Shown here: positions 12,071 to 23,554 of the stretch, piece after piece
Numbering within the stretch: position 1 is the stretch's first letter
Layout of the letters: each line of letters opens with the position of its first letter
DNA from: Oryza sativa Japonica Group
Lineage: Eukaryota; Streptophyta; Magnoliopsida; Poales; Poaceae
Direction of reading: 5' to 3'
Length of the DNA stretch: 64,000 bases
Assembly: GCF_034140825.1 (NCBI RefSeq)
Contig: NC_089041.1
Location: 29,401,501-29,465,500 of the forward strand
Program-made: the position numbers and the translations under genes
Notes under the pieces: generated by a model
The model's database searches: none
What the model was told of the DNA's origin: nothing
What the model saw: only the letters and a program-made list of their open reading frames with translations

Positions 12071-13569
12071 ATGGGGAACTGCATGGGCTCATCCAAGTGC
12101 GCCAGTGCATCGGCTCCACTTGAATCAAGTAAGATGCTACTCTGATATATACATCATATTTCTGTTCGTGGTTTGATTAGCCAAGAAACATGATGAGGAA
12201 GAAGCAATCAAATAGACAATTAGCAGTATCCATGCTGATCTATGTAATATGGTTTGAAAATTATTCAGAGGTTACGAGAAGCAGCAACTCGACGACGACG
12301 ACGGACAACACCTCCAAGGCATCGCAGCGCAGCTCGTCGGCGTTCTCGTCGGGGCAGTTCTCGCGAGCCAGCTCCGACGAGTCGTCGGCGGCGCCGTCGC
12401 TGTCGTCCCTCAAGTCGTTCAACATGGGCGACCTCCGCGCGGCGACCAAGAACTTCGGTTCCAACTCGTTCCTGGGAGAGGGCGGGTTCGGGTGCGTGTA
12501 CAAGGGTTGGATCGACGAGCTCACCCTCGCCCCTACCAAGCCCGGCGTCGGCAAGATGGTCGCCATCAAGAAGCTCAAGAAGGAGAGCTTCCAGGGTCAC
12601 AAGGAGTGGCTGGTAATTAATTAATTAACTAACTACACTTACTAATCATTTCAACTTTTCATTGATTAATTAACCTTCGATCACTTGCAGGCAGAGGTGA
12701 CCTACTTGGGGCAGCTCCACCATGAGAACCTGGTGAAGCTGGTGGGCTACTGCTCGGATTCCGACAGCAACAAGCTGCTCGTCTACGAGTACATGCTCAG
12801 AGGCAGCCTCGAGAACCACCTCTTCAGAAGTGAGTAGTATATAGTACACTGTACACTGATCAAATCGAATCGATTCTTCAATTCAGAAGTGAATGTAATG
12901 GATGTTGCATACTGTATGATGCATGCAGGAGGGACGCAGCCGCTGTCGTGGGCGATGCGGGTGAACATCGCGGTGGACGTGGCGAGGGGGCTGTCCTTCT
13001 TGCACGGGCTGGAGAACCCCATCATCTTCCGGGACCTCAAGTCGTCCAACGTCCTCCTCGCCGGCGACTACCGGGCCAAGCTGTCGGACTTCGGGCTGGC
13101 GCGGAACGGGCCCACCGGCGACAAGAGCCACGTGTCCACCCGCGTCGTCGGCACCAGGGGCTACGCCGCGCCGGAGTACGTCGCCACGGGCCACCTCTCC
13201 GTCAAGAGCGACGTCTACAGCTTCGGCGTCGTGCTGCTCGAGCTCCTCACGGGGCGCCGCGCGCTCGACGCCGCCCGCGGCGCCACCGCCGAGATGCTCG
13301 TCGACTGGGCGAGGCCCCACCTCGGCGATCGCCGGAAGGTCAACCGCATCATGGACACCAGGCTCGGCGGCCAGTATCCCAAGAAGCAGGCGCAGGACAT
13401 GGCGGCGCTCGCGCTCCGCTGCCTCCACCACGACCCCAAGCTCCGCCCCGCCATGCCCGACGACGTGCTGCCGCAGCTGCGCCTGCTGCAGCAGAACACC
13501 AAGCCATCCTCCTCGTCGACCTCGGCGCCGGCGCACAGGTCGAGGCCATTCCAAGCGCTAGCGAGCTAG
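12071..13569 (+). CDS. Receptor-like cytoplasmic kinase, RLCK-VII (PBL) type, 393 aa, 4 exons
   Basis: Exons 12071-12128, 12269-12612, 12691-12829 and 12929-13569, all in phase. The N-terminus [10 protein letters not shown] offers Gly2 for myristoylation and Cys4 for palmitoylation, so plasma-membrane attachment is expected. A Ser/Thr-rich linker precedes the kinase domain: glycine loop GEGGFG at 89-94, VAIK lysine at 120, catalytic loop FRDLKSSN from 214, DFG at 234-236, and the activation segment [15 protein letters not shown]. Phe in place of the usual His or Tyr before RD is tolerated in this family; the Asp and Lys are kept, so it should be active. Family members relay signals from surface receptors in immunity and growth (family knowledge). 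The last exon is very GC-rich, typical for grasses. Confidence 0.93.
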
Positions 13570-13973
13570 CTAGCTAGGCGTCTTGTTAATTAATTACTTC
13601 GTCATCTCTCAATTACTCCAGTATTATTTGTTTGTCAATTTCATGCTAGCATAGTAGCATGTGGTGTCTATACAGACAAAAGAATCGATGAACATCTAGC
13701 TACCTAGTTTGTAATTAGTTAGGTAGGAGATATATATCATTGCTGTGTGAAAATTGTGAATTATATATTGCTAGCTGCAAATTAAGTAGATAATATTATT
13801 ATAGCTAGGTTCAGAAATTCCATGCATTTGTGTGCATCATCAGTATAGAGACGATTGAGGATTTGTGATTTGTTTTGACACTATGTTCTTGCTTTCATTT
13901 CCTTTTACCATCAAATGAAGGCTTTGTTTGCTCATGCCAATCTGTTGAACTTCAATTGATTAATTACGGACGC

Positions 13974-14353
13974 TGTTAGAGTTTTTATCGAATATGTGTA
14001 CAGAGTCGGTTATAGTTCAGTAATTGGAGTTGTACTAGGTATATGAATAGAGTAAGAGTCAGAATCTATCCTATAATCTCTTTTAAATAGAGAGACGGAC
14101 CTGTTGTAACCTCATATCGACTTAGCATAACGAGAGAGAATAGCTGCCGGTGACGGCCGGCTGTGAGCCGTTGTAACTTGTAACTTTGATAAGCGCTATA
14201 ATATGCTGGATCGGGGAGGAGCGCCTGTAATCAGTACCCCGAAGATATAGGCTTCGGCTGAACCTCGTTAACAAATATCATATCTCGGTATCGTTATTGT
14301 GTTTAGATATCCTATGATGTTTCTTCCGTGTTTGGTGAGCCGGTTTTATAACA
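13974..14353. mobile_element. Solo LTR of an LTR retrotransposon
   Basis: The 380-bp sequence starts TGTTAGAG and ends TATAACA, giving the 5'-TG...CA-3' ends of an LTR. It is flanked on both sides by GACGC (13969-13973 and 14354-14358), an exact 5-bp target-site duplication. No internal region, second LTR or coding sequence is present, so it is a solo LTR left by recombination between two LTRs. The short LTR suggests a Copia-type element, but that is inference. The intact target duplication argues for a fairly recent insertion. It is a fossil. Confidence 0.85.
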
Positions 14354-14358
14354 GACGC

Positions 14359-15140
14359 TTCTCCTTCATATGTGGAGTAATTAGCAGCTTCAAAATGGTT
14401 CAGTCAGCGCTCAAGACGTGCACGCTACACACAATTAGCCTAGTCATACAGCATAAATCAGACGACAATCAGTAATAATATTCGGATTTGCTGCCTCACT
14501 TTTAACCGTGCCTAATTTCGCATCTTCGCGCTTTCAGAAAGCAAGAACTGATTAACACCACTATTACGATATCTGTCTAACTTTGTTAAACTGGTCATGA
14601 TCTCGCATATATATAGATGGTATCCACACACTTTATACTTTCAAAGGACAGTACGTATTCACACACTCAAGTTTCAAAAGATAGTATTCACACACGAACT
14701 TGGTGATATATTGACTATTTGACTAGAGTCATCCATTTCATCATGATTGCGCGCCGTATGTTGACTAAAATGACAATCACTTCCTGCAATAACATACACC
14801 CTTCATCCTAAAAATAATTAACTTTTAGAAATATATTTGAACGTTGTCTATAGAAGTTGTTTTTTTTTTTGACATATGGAATACGAAGCTTCTTTTGTAG
14901 ATCAAAAGAGGATCCGCTTCTTTTTTTTCCCCTAGACAATATGGCATAGCGAAGAGGTAGAGAGTTAATTCAGTGCATTATAAGGAAAAAAGACAGTTAA
15001 TTTAAATCGGCGACTCTGTTAGGGCATCATTACGAGTAATAAATATAATGTTCAGTGAACAAGACCACTGAACTTAACTCTGTATGATCACTGAAAGGAG
15101 GACAATTGATCTTGAGTAGAGATTCGATCAATTTAGGCCC
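14359..15140. other. AT-rich intergenic DNA
   Basis: No coding region, RNA gene or complete transposon is visible. A fragment near 14805-14870 (TCATCCTAAAAATAATTAACTT) resembles one end of a Stowaway-type MITE without a partner. Confidence 0.35.
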
Positions 15141-15575
15141 AATGGATTACAGAGAGGCCTAATTGCAAAAACGAGCCCATTAGGCAGTTTGCATAGACGG
15201 ACTGGGCTTTGCATTTTCGCCGGGCCTATTGGGCTTTTCTTAGGCCATCATGGACTGGCCCACGGAATCACTCCCGTCACTCCTCGAGTCCGGCGGCAGC
15301 GGCGCCGGCGCTGGCGACGGCCACGGCGAGGCGTATCGGTATTGGGGAGCGGCGGCTAGAGAGAAGGTGGTGGCGAGATGCGGCTTGGCCACCTACTCGG
15401 CGTCCGCCACCGTGGCGGTCATGCCCAAGAACAAGGCCTAGGGAAGCAACTGCGGCGACCGGCAGTGCCGCGGCGGCGGCAGCGAGCCGTATCGGGGACG
15501 CCACGGCTTGAGAGGCGGTGGCGGTGAGATGGTGAGGTTGGCCGGCTGCTCCCCACCCGCCATCGTGGCGGACAT
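15141..15575 (+). promoter_or_regulatory. Site II-rich promoter region and GC-rich leader, possibly of the GH51 gene
   Basis: Within about 110 bp (15136-15246) lie GGCCCAAT, GAGCCCATT, ACTGGGCTT, CGGGCCTATTGGGCTTTT and AGGCCATC, a dense site II-type cluster. It is followed by a GC-rich stretch with a 63-codon frame from 15250 to 15441 (start MDWPTESLPSLL). That stretch contains an imperfect internal duplication: about 100 bp around 15326-15423 resembles 15484-15578 (GTATCGG, GGTGGCG-GAGATG, CCACCGTGGCGG-CAT). It may be the first, untranslated exon of the arabinofuranosidase gene, or a small separate gene. I do not recognise the peptide. Confidence 0.4.
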
Positions 15576-16018
15576 TCCAGTATAGGTACGGCAAACCTAT
15601 GCACAAACAAATAGGCAACTATCTTGAATCAGATTCAGACTGATTTCCTTCAGAATTAAGCCAAGCAATCAAGCACCATTGATTTTTCTTCTTGTTTTCT
15701 CCGACTCTGAGAATAGTTTTTCGTGCGCCATCTTATCGAGGAAAATGACGGCACCTGGTTTTGCTTCCCCGCGACGTGCAGCAGTGGATGGAGAAGTAAG
15801 CTTCAAACAGAATGCTGATGACGTCCCTATCGGTTCTTATCTCAGTTCCTCCCCTTCTCCTTCTTGCCTAGCTTTGCTTCCACTCATGCAACTGCTTTTG
15901 CACAACTTGATGATGCATGCCTCGATCGTCTATCTCATCTTGTAGTGCGTTTCGGCCTTTCAGGCATATATATGGACCGTGCATTGAGTTGGTGTGAGCT
16001 GCGAGCTCATTGAGCACA

Positions 16019-19000
16019 ATGGCAGTGCAGAGAACAGATGCTGCCTCTTGGCTCCGTGAGCTGGTTCTTGTTTACGCCATGTGCTGGACAGTCTCACTGG
16101 GTTTTGTTGCGGGTCAAACCGGGCAGTTGAATGTCGATGCCTCGCCGCAGAATGCAAGGAAGATCCCTGATAAGATGTTCGGTATATTTTTCGAGGTGAG
16201 ACTGAATCTGGATATTGGTATCTGTTTAGAACAACATTTGTTTTCTCACTCAAAAAGAAAATAGAACAAGCATTTTTGTTCTAACCGGTATACGAACTAA
16301 AAGGGACAATTACTTGTATAAACTTGGTGCCAGCACAAACATTTTTCCTAGTTGTAGACCATATTGTTCAGATAGCATTTCTAGTTATTTACTGAATCTC
16401 ATACAATTAAAGTATGCACTGTTTGGAACACAGTTATTTTCTCCTGATTTGCAACATTTTCCTATATATAGTACCTGCATATCAAATGAGGTTGCTTCGA
16501 CTTCTATTCCATGCTGGGAGCTTGAATATATTTGTGGTTCTACTTGTAGGAGATCAACCATGCTGGGGCTGGTGGGTTGTGGGCAGAGCTTGTAAGTAAC
16601 AGAGGTAAGGCAAAGCATATCTGTGTTAATCAAGATGATAGAAGTTATAGAGGAGCTTGTAAGATGATAGGAGGAACAGCGGTGGTTGGGATATCGTACT
16701 TTTGCTTAATGTTTGTAGTGCTCAAATTTATTTCCAGGTTTTGAGGCTGGTGGACCTAATACACCTTCAAACATTGACCCATGGCTGATAATTGGGAACG
16801 AATCAAGTATCATTGTTGGGACTGATAGGACATCCTGTTTTGAGAAAAATCCGGTGGCACTTCGGATGGAAGTTCTTTGTGATTCTAAAGGAACCAATAA
16901 CTGCCCTTCTGGAGGTGTAGGAGTCTACAATCCTGGTTATTGGGGCATGGTATGATGTGTTTCTTATTTATTTATCTGTCCGTCTACAATTTTTTTTGAA
17001 GTTTCCGTAATCTTATTTGACAGTTTAAATTTGATCTGGCGTGTATTTAACTGATTAAACATCATGGAATACACTATATAGTATTTCTTCACATTTTCCA
17101 GAATATTGAAAGAAGAAGGGTTTATAAGGTGGGCCTGCACATTAGATCTTCAGATGCAGTATCCTTAACTGTTTCCTTGACAAGCTCCGATGGTCTGCAG
17201 AAACTGGCCTCTCACACCATAACGTAATATTTATGTTTCCATTAATATCGCTGGGATGCTGCATTTTTTTCCCTAATAATTGCTTGAATTTCCATGTTGC
17301 TTCCAGGGCTAGCAAGAAACAGTTTGCTAAATGGACAAAGATAGAGTTTCATCTGAAATCTAGCCAAACCAATACTAATTCAAGGCTCCAGCTTACAACC
17401 AGCAAAAGTGGGGTGATTTGGCTCGACCAGGTGTCAGTTATGCCATCGGATACCTACATGGTATACTTTATTCATGTCTCATTTTATTTCTTTTGGTGTA
17501 CCATTATCTTTACTTATTTCGTGCTTCAGCTGCACAGTTTTGCAGACTATTCATCAGTAAACGCCAGTAGACAACTATGATTTTTTTAAGAGCAAACCCA
17601 TCACTATACTGGATGGCCCATATCCTATAAGGGAAATTCCTTTTTTGCCGGGTCTATAAGGGAAATTCCTACTGAGTTGCCATCAGATTTACAGGTGTTT
17701 TATACTTATCAGTTCCCACCTTTTATTCATTGTTATGTTTTCATTTTAGGGACACGGTTTTAGGAAAGATCTCGCTTCTATGTTGGCCAATTTAAAACCT
17801 CAATTTCTTAAGTTTCCAGGTTTGCCAACTTTACATCATATATTTTTTTTCTGAAGTTAGGTATATCAATATTATCATATAGTTTTGATAATATGTATCA
17901 AACTTAGGTGGTAACTATGCCATGGGAAATTATCTGCGAAATGCATTTCGATGGAGTGAAACTGTGGGTCCATGGGAGGAAAGACCCGGTCACTTCAATG
18001 ATGCCTGGGGATACTGGACTGATGATGGACTTGGATTCTTTGAGTTCCTTCAGGTAATTGGAACGTAGTCCATGACTTCAAAACTAATATTTATTAAAAT
18101 ATACTTCATAAGTTCATATTGATATTCATATACTGCAGCTAGCTGAAGACCTCGGTGCTTCGCCAGTATGGGTGGTCAATGATGGTAGTTCAAATCTCCA
18201 TGGATTATTAGGTACAACTAACACTCTGTTTCATGTTGTGTCAATAAACTATTTTCAACATTGCAGGAGCAAGCCAAAATGAAGAGGTATCTACTGCAAC
18301 AATTGCATCATTAGTGAAGGTTTGTTCTTCCAAAATATTCAATCCTTTGATAAAACGATCAATCTAGTACATCAATACCTTGTTCCCCATTTCCTTCGTT
18401 CTTGTAATGTTCAGGACGTGGTTGATGGCATCGAGTTTGCCAGGGGAGGGCCCAAGACTACATGGGGTTCAGTTCGTGCAGCGATGGGTCATCCACAACC
18501 CTTTAACCTTGACTATGTTTCAATAGGGAATCAAGAATGCTGGATGCTCTATTACAGAGGTCTGTAGCTCTTCAGTTGCACGTCCTTCCTAACTTCATAC
18601 CAAGAATTGATGTTTGAACTTAATGCATCATATTCCTGTACTTCATGTTGGAAATTTTTGTTAATCGAATAATGTCATGTTTGTGCTTGCAGATGATAGA
18701 CCAAGAGTTTCCTTTTCCTTCTTATACATCAATTTTTAATAGCGTTTTAGTCCTCTATAAGATAATTTGTAAAATAATTTCATCTACCTTTATATCTTGT
18801 GGGTAAGCAGGGAGAGCTCATATTATATGATCTTTCAATTAACAGGCAATTACCAAAAATTCTATTCCGCGATTAAAGCTGCCTATCCAGACATCAACGT
18901 CGTGTCAAGTTGTGATAAATCCACTATTTCTCCGTCCAACCCTGCCGATCTATATGATGTTCATGTAATGTCTATTCATTATGTTCCTTTCCTTGTTTGT

Positions 19001-20438
19001 TTTCACAATTTCGTGTTTTTTCCAAATTATGGTTTCGTTTATGGCTGACAAAAACATCATCTATACCACAGGTTTATACCTCATCTAGTGATATGTTTTC
19101 CAGAACTAGTATGTTTGACAATACGACGCGCAGTGGACCGAAGGTATGCTCAAATGTTATCCCTACATCTGATATACATAGATACTTCCACTTTCCATGC
19201 TCAGAAATTGACTTGGGGAGCTCTATGACTCTTTAGGCAATTGTAAGTGAGTACGCTGTGACTGGAAAGGATGCTGGCAAAGGAACACTGGTAGAAGCAC
19301 TAGCAGAGGCAGCATTTCTCGTTGGATTAGAAAGAAACAGGTTAATAATCATACTTTTTTTAGAGGAATATTTATACTTTTATTTTCTCTCCATCATGGA
19401 TTTCTGCTGTGTAAGCTCTGCCATAAATTGGTCCATGATACCAAAGATTTGAAACTGCTTGAAGATTAAAGCTTTGGGCATCAAAGGGCAGTGTGAACGA
19501 ACATGCTTCCCCTTCAGGCTACCATGTCTGGGCTTTCTGCATCACTGGTTGATTGCATTGCAAAGATAAACATTCCGTACCTTGTTTTCCTGCAGCGACG
19601 TGGTAGAGATGGCAAGCTGTGCACCGCTCTTTGTAAATGACAATGATCGCAGGTAAGGATCCAACAACTCAGGAATTCTTATTTTTCAGATTGCTTTCTT
19701 TGTGTCATATCTGACTGAGTTCACAACCCTCAAAAATAAAATGAAATGATGCATACCATAGATGGAGTCCAGACGCAATTGTGTTCAACTCATGGCAGAA
19801 CTATGGATGCCCAAACTACTGGATGCTACATTTCTTCAAAGATTCATGCGGCGCAACGTTCCACCCATCAAACATTCAGATTTCCAGCTACAACCAGCTG
19901 GTTGCATCTGCCATCACTTGGCAGAATAGCAAAGACAAGAGCACTTACCTGAAAATAAAGGTGCGAACTTTGTTAAGCTGCTCTTTGTTTCAGAGAGAGT
20001 GAGCTATGCATTGGTTTAGCTTGGAAATGACCAAGTGAGCACAAAGCGAAACTTTTTTTTTTTTTGCAGCTAGTGAACTTTGGCAACCAAGCTGTGAATC
20101 TCAGCATATCTGTGTCTGGGCTGGATGAGGGCATCAAGAGCTCAGGGTCGAAGAAGACCGTGCTTACTTCCAGCGGGCCGCTTGATGAGAACTCATTCCA
20201 GCAGCCACAAAAGGTTAGTACACTACACACTGACTGACAGCTGATCATGTATCCTATCCTGTAAATTAAACAAAACAGATGGTAGTAACTATATTGAATG
20301 TGTACGAAATTGTTGTAGGTGGCGCCAGTGTCGAGCCCGGTGGACAACGCGAATGAGCAGATGGGCGTGTTGGTGGATCCATACTCCCTCACGTCGTTCG
20401 ACCTGCTGCTGCAACCGAGCAAGCACTCGACCATATGA
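16019..20438 (+). CDS. Alpha-L-arabinofuranosidase family GH51, 664 aa, 17 exons, acid/base residue altered
   Basis: Exons: 16019-16195, 16550-16604, 16738-16949, 17102-17223, 17307-17460, 17750-17819, 17908-18053, 18139-18184, 18267-18319, 18415-18559, 18846-18964, 19072-19143, 19237-19340, 19596-19652, 19762-19960, 20070-20213, 20319-20438; all phases agree. A hydrophobic signal segment (about residues 14-35) directs it to the cell wall. A CBM4_9-like carbohydrate-binding part (about 70-205) is followed by the GH51 barrel and a C-terminal beta domain. Plant relatives (ASD1) release arabinose from arabinoxylan and pectin. The nucleophile Glu462 in VSEYAVTGKDAG is kept. The acid/base Glu of the usual GNE motif is replaced: the sequence reads SIGNQEC, with Gln385 encoded by CAA at 18532-18534. 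Activity may therefore be lost or changed. The frame is open throughout, so it is not an obvious pseudogene. Confidence 0.93.
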
Positions 20439-21360
20439 AAGGAGATATATACTGTAGTAGTAATAGTCTTAAGAATATTTATTAGCCTGCAAAAAGAGGG
20501 GAAAAGAGAATAAAGGAATGTTGATGGGGGGCTTGATTGCTCAGGCTAACTGCATTGCATGGAACATAATATGCCCATCAATATTCTTATTCGATTCAGC
20601 CCAAGAATAGAGAGATTTACCAGGTGAGGGTGAGTCATCCGACTCAAGAATTGTTGTTTCAATGAAATTCAGATTAGCTGACGTTGCACCGCATCTGGGA
20701 TCTTGGCTGGCACACAGCATATGTAAGTATGTACATACGTGCATACCATCACCACCTGCTAGTGCTAGGAAGCTTCCTAAATTCCTTACAGTGGCAATTT
20801 CCTTGGCTTATTAGGTCGCATAAAGCTATAACATAATGGTATATTACTTGTCAATTGTATTGCTATGCAATTTTCAGATGTTTGGTGTATATATAGCTGT
20901 ATACGCGTCACCTAAAGTGCACTTATTGTATTGTTCGATCGAGACACCCATATAGTTCAGGCTATTTAACTTACTGAAGGCGAAATCTCCTGGAAAATAC
21001 ATCATCTTAGCTTGCAATGCAGTGCGTTGATTGATTGAACTACCGATAGCTAACCAGGCTGCTGATCGGCGACCGCTGACAAAAATATGCTTAATTAATT
21101 CCCTTGTGGCTGACATGATAGATGACGTATAAATTAATGACCTGCAGAAATGCTTAAGATTAATTAACGGCAAATTGTATATGCTTAACCTCCACAGTTG
21201 ACTGCTCCAATTAAAATTCAGACGTGCGCGCATCTGAGTTTACTCAAGTTTTTCACATCATCGTGCTAAGCATGACGTCATGTTCTGATGTGCATGCTGC
21301 AGATGCCTAAAAATCAATGCATTTGAGATCGATTCATGTGACCTGAAAAAAATCAAGCTA
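20439..21360. other. 3' flank of the GH51 gene, no further gene seen
   Basis: Probably the 3' untranslated part (to about 20760), then AT-rich intergenic DNA. Short frames on the minus strand (20541-20744, 20874-21233) have no family features. Confidence 0.35.
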
Positions 21361-21530
21361 CTCCATCCGTTTCACAATGTAAGTCATTCTAGCATTTCTT
21401 ATATTTATATTGATGCTAATGAATCTAAACATAGCATCAATATAAATGTGGGAAATATATGTCTAGATTCATTAGCATCAATATAAATGTGGAAGATGCT
21501 AGAATAATTTACATTGTGAAACGGAGGAAG
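21361..21530. mobile_element. Stowaway MITE, 170 bp, intact ends
   Basis: Begins CTCCATCCGTTTCACAATGT and ends ACATTGTGAAACGGAGGAAG, with TA on both sides (21359-21360 and 21531-21532). The inverted symmetry continues inward: TATTGATGCTAATGAATCTA is mirrored by TAGATTCATTAGCATCAATA, so almost the whole element folds into one long hairpin. Confidence 0.9.
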
Positions 21531-22175
21531 TAACATGCTAAAATGGAGTTAAACAGCCCGGCGAAAAAAATGGAGTTAAACAAGCTAGCTAGCTGCAGGT
21601 CAAGGCAGTTGTGTTAGCCTATATTGATTCCCAAACAATTCGCGTCTTCAATTTCCTCGTACCTACGGGCGATCATCATCTTGTTCTCTTGTATTGCAAA
21701 GCTAAGAGAGAGAAAATAATCTGTCAATGGTTAAATAAAACCTGCCATAGTTGCATGTATCACGCGACCTGAAGCCTCTACTTGCACTTCTCAATTCTCA
21801 GCGTCTGACCATCTGATCAGTAACTTATGAAAAATATCCGCTCTGTTCATAAATGTAAAGGGATGATGTTGGTGGTACTTTCAAATGTAAGGGGTGATGT
21901 ATTCCCTCCTTACAGAAAAAAAATCCAATCATGAGTGATGTGTCCAGATCCAAACTCAACATTGAGTTTTTCTTTTACATATATCTAGATTTAAATTTAG
22001 AATTGGGTTTCTTTTTGGAAGAAAGGGAGTAGTATTTGACAGGAATATGATAAAAAAATGAAATGCCAAGATATTGAATGGACAAAAGAGAAGAGGTGAT
22101 GTGATACATTTTTTCTACTCAATATTTTAAAATCTTTTAAATTTATGGATAAATGAAAGAATTAAAATCCTTATA

Positions 22176-22405
22176 CTTCACCCGTTTAAAAATATAACAA
22201 CTCCTAACATTTAATGTTTGTCCCAAAATATGACAATTTCTTCATAAATATTTTCTGTCTCAACCAATTATAATCTTCCACCATTCAATTTTCTTATCTA
22301 CCTTCACTTCTCAACTAATCATAATATTCTTCTATTTAATTTTATCTACTTGCTTAATACTCATATTTAATTTAAAAATATTCTTATATTCTGTGATGGA
22401 GGGAG
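22176..22405. mobile_element. Stowaway-like MITE, diverged
   Basis: Starts CTTCACCCGTTTAAAAATAT and ends ATTCTGTGATGGAGGGAG, flanked by TA at 22174-22175 and 22406-22407. The ends are alignable inverted repeats with several differences; the interior is AT-rich. About 230 bp. Confidence 0.6.
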
Positions 22406-22550
22406 TATATTTTTAACGGAGGAACAAATGGCTGGACGATCGGATCTAAGTACGGACAGCTAAAAGTTGATGTCAGTGCATCATTAACCATTCTTCTGTT
22501 CAACTTAAACATATTCAATTCCTTGATTAAATTCTGCGGGCAAGAGAGAG

Positions 22551-22742
22551 GAGTCGTTTGCTGCAAAAACAAAACCAAACAAAACAGCTACGGGCCCCTG
22601 TCTCTTCCCCTGTCGTCTCCACCTCTCACTCTCTCCTCTCCACTGTTCCGGCCTCCTCTCCTCCATCCTCCCTCTCCCATTCTACCAGTTCTTCTGTTCT
22701 TGAATGCTCCGGACTCCATAGATCACCCTTCTTCTCCCAAAG
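22551..22742 (+). other. Probable 5' untranslated exon of CIPK3
   Basis: A pyrimidine-rich stretch (CCTGTCTCTTCCCC, CTCACTCTCTCCTC and similar) of the kind seen in rice leaders ends with CCCAAAG followed by the good donor GTATGTCC at 22743. The coding start is 810 bp further on, just after a T-rich tract ending GGAAG that can serve as acceptor. Leader introns are common in this gene family. The exact start is not determined. Confidence 0.45.
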
Positions 22743-23554
22743 GTATGTCCAGTTCTTCAGCATTAGTTCCTGTTCCTTCTACCTCTATTAGTTACGCCAC
22801 TCGCCGGAGGAGAGGAATGCTGTTTCTCATTCCAGATGCAAGGGAATTCCATTTGGCTCCTGACTGCGATTAACTATGTCTCCAGCTGCTTGCATGTGCA
22901 GCATTCTTTCGGTATTTCGTTCCATTCTGTCAAGGAATACATGGAAAGATAAAAGGACTCGATTTTGACCTATTTCAAGGGTTCGAATATGGCTTGTTTT
23001 GATTGAACATGGCTCTGTGTTTTCTTCCTAATACATGAACAATGAACATGATGTTTTATTATTTGTTAGCTAGTGCCTTCAGATTTTGGTTTCTTTTTTT
23101 AAACCGGCGTCTACATCCTGAAATGGATGTACACAGCCAATACTTTGGTTTCTTGTTTTGCTGGTTATATTAGGTCGATTCCATCAGCGTTTAATTTCTG
23201 CACTTCTGCAAATTTTTAGGAGATTCTAGGGACTAAAAGCTTGCACCTTGCAGATTAGCTTACAGTTAGATTTTTCTTTCATACTATTTGATACAATCTC
23301 AGTTGGAATTTTCATTTGCAATGAAATTTCGTATTTCTACTGCAATGGATTATTGTTTTCTCCTTTTGATTAATAGCTTTCCATTCAGATTCAACATAAT
23401 GCAATATCTTCTGTTTTTCTATGTGCTGACCATCAAATGGTCAAGCTTTATGAAAATAAATCTTGTAATATTCCCTGTCAGATTCAGTTGAAGTCTAGTT
23501 TGAAGGAAGGATTTTTTTTTTTTGACTGAGGAAAGAATTTTTTTTTTCTGGAAG

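Noticed and set aside
12929-13569. RLCK as a pseudokinase because HRD reads FRD
   Set aside because: RLCK-VII kinases regularly have an aromatic residue there, and the catalytic Asp, Lys120 and DFG are all present.
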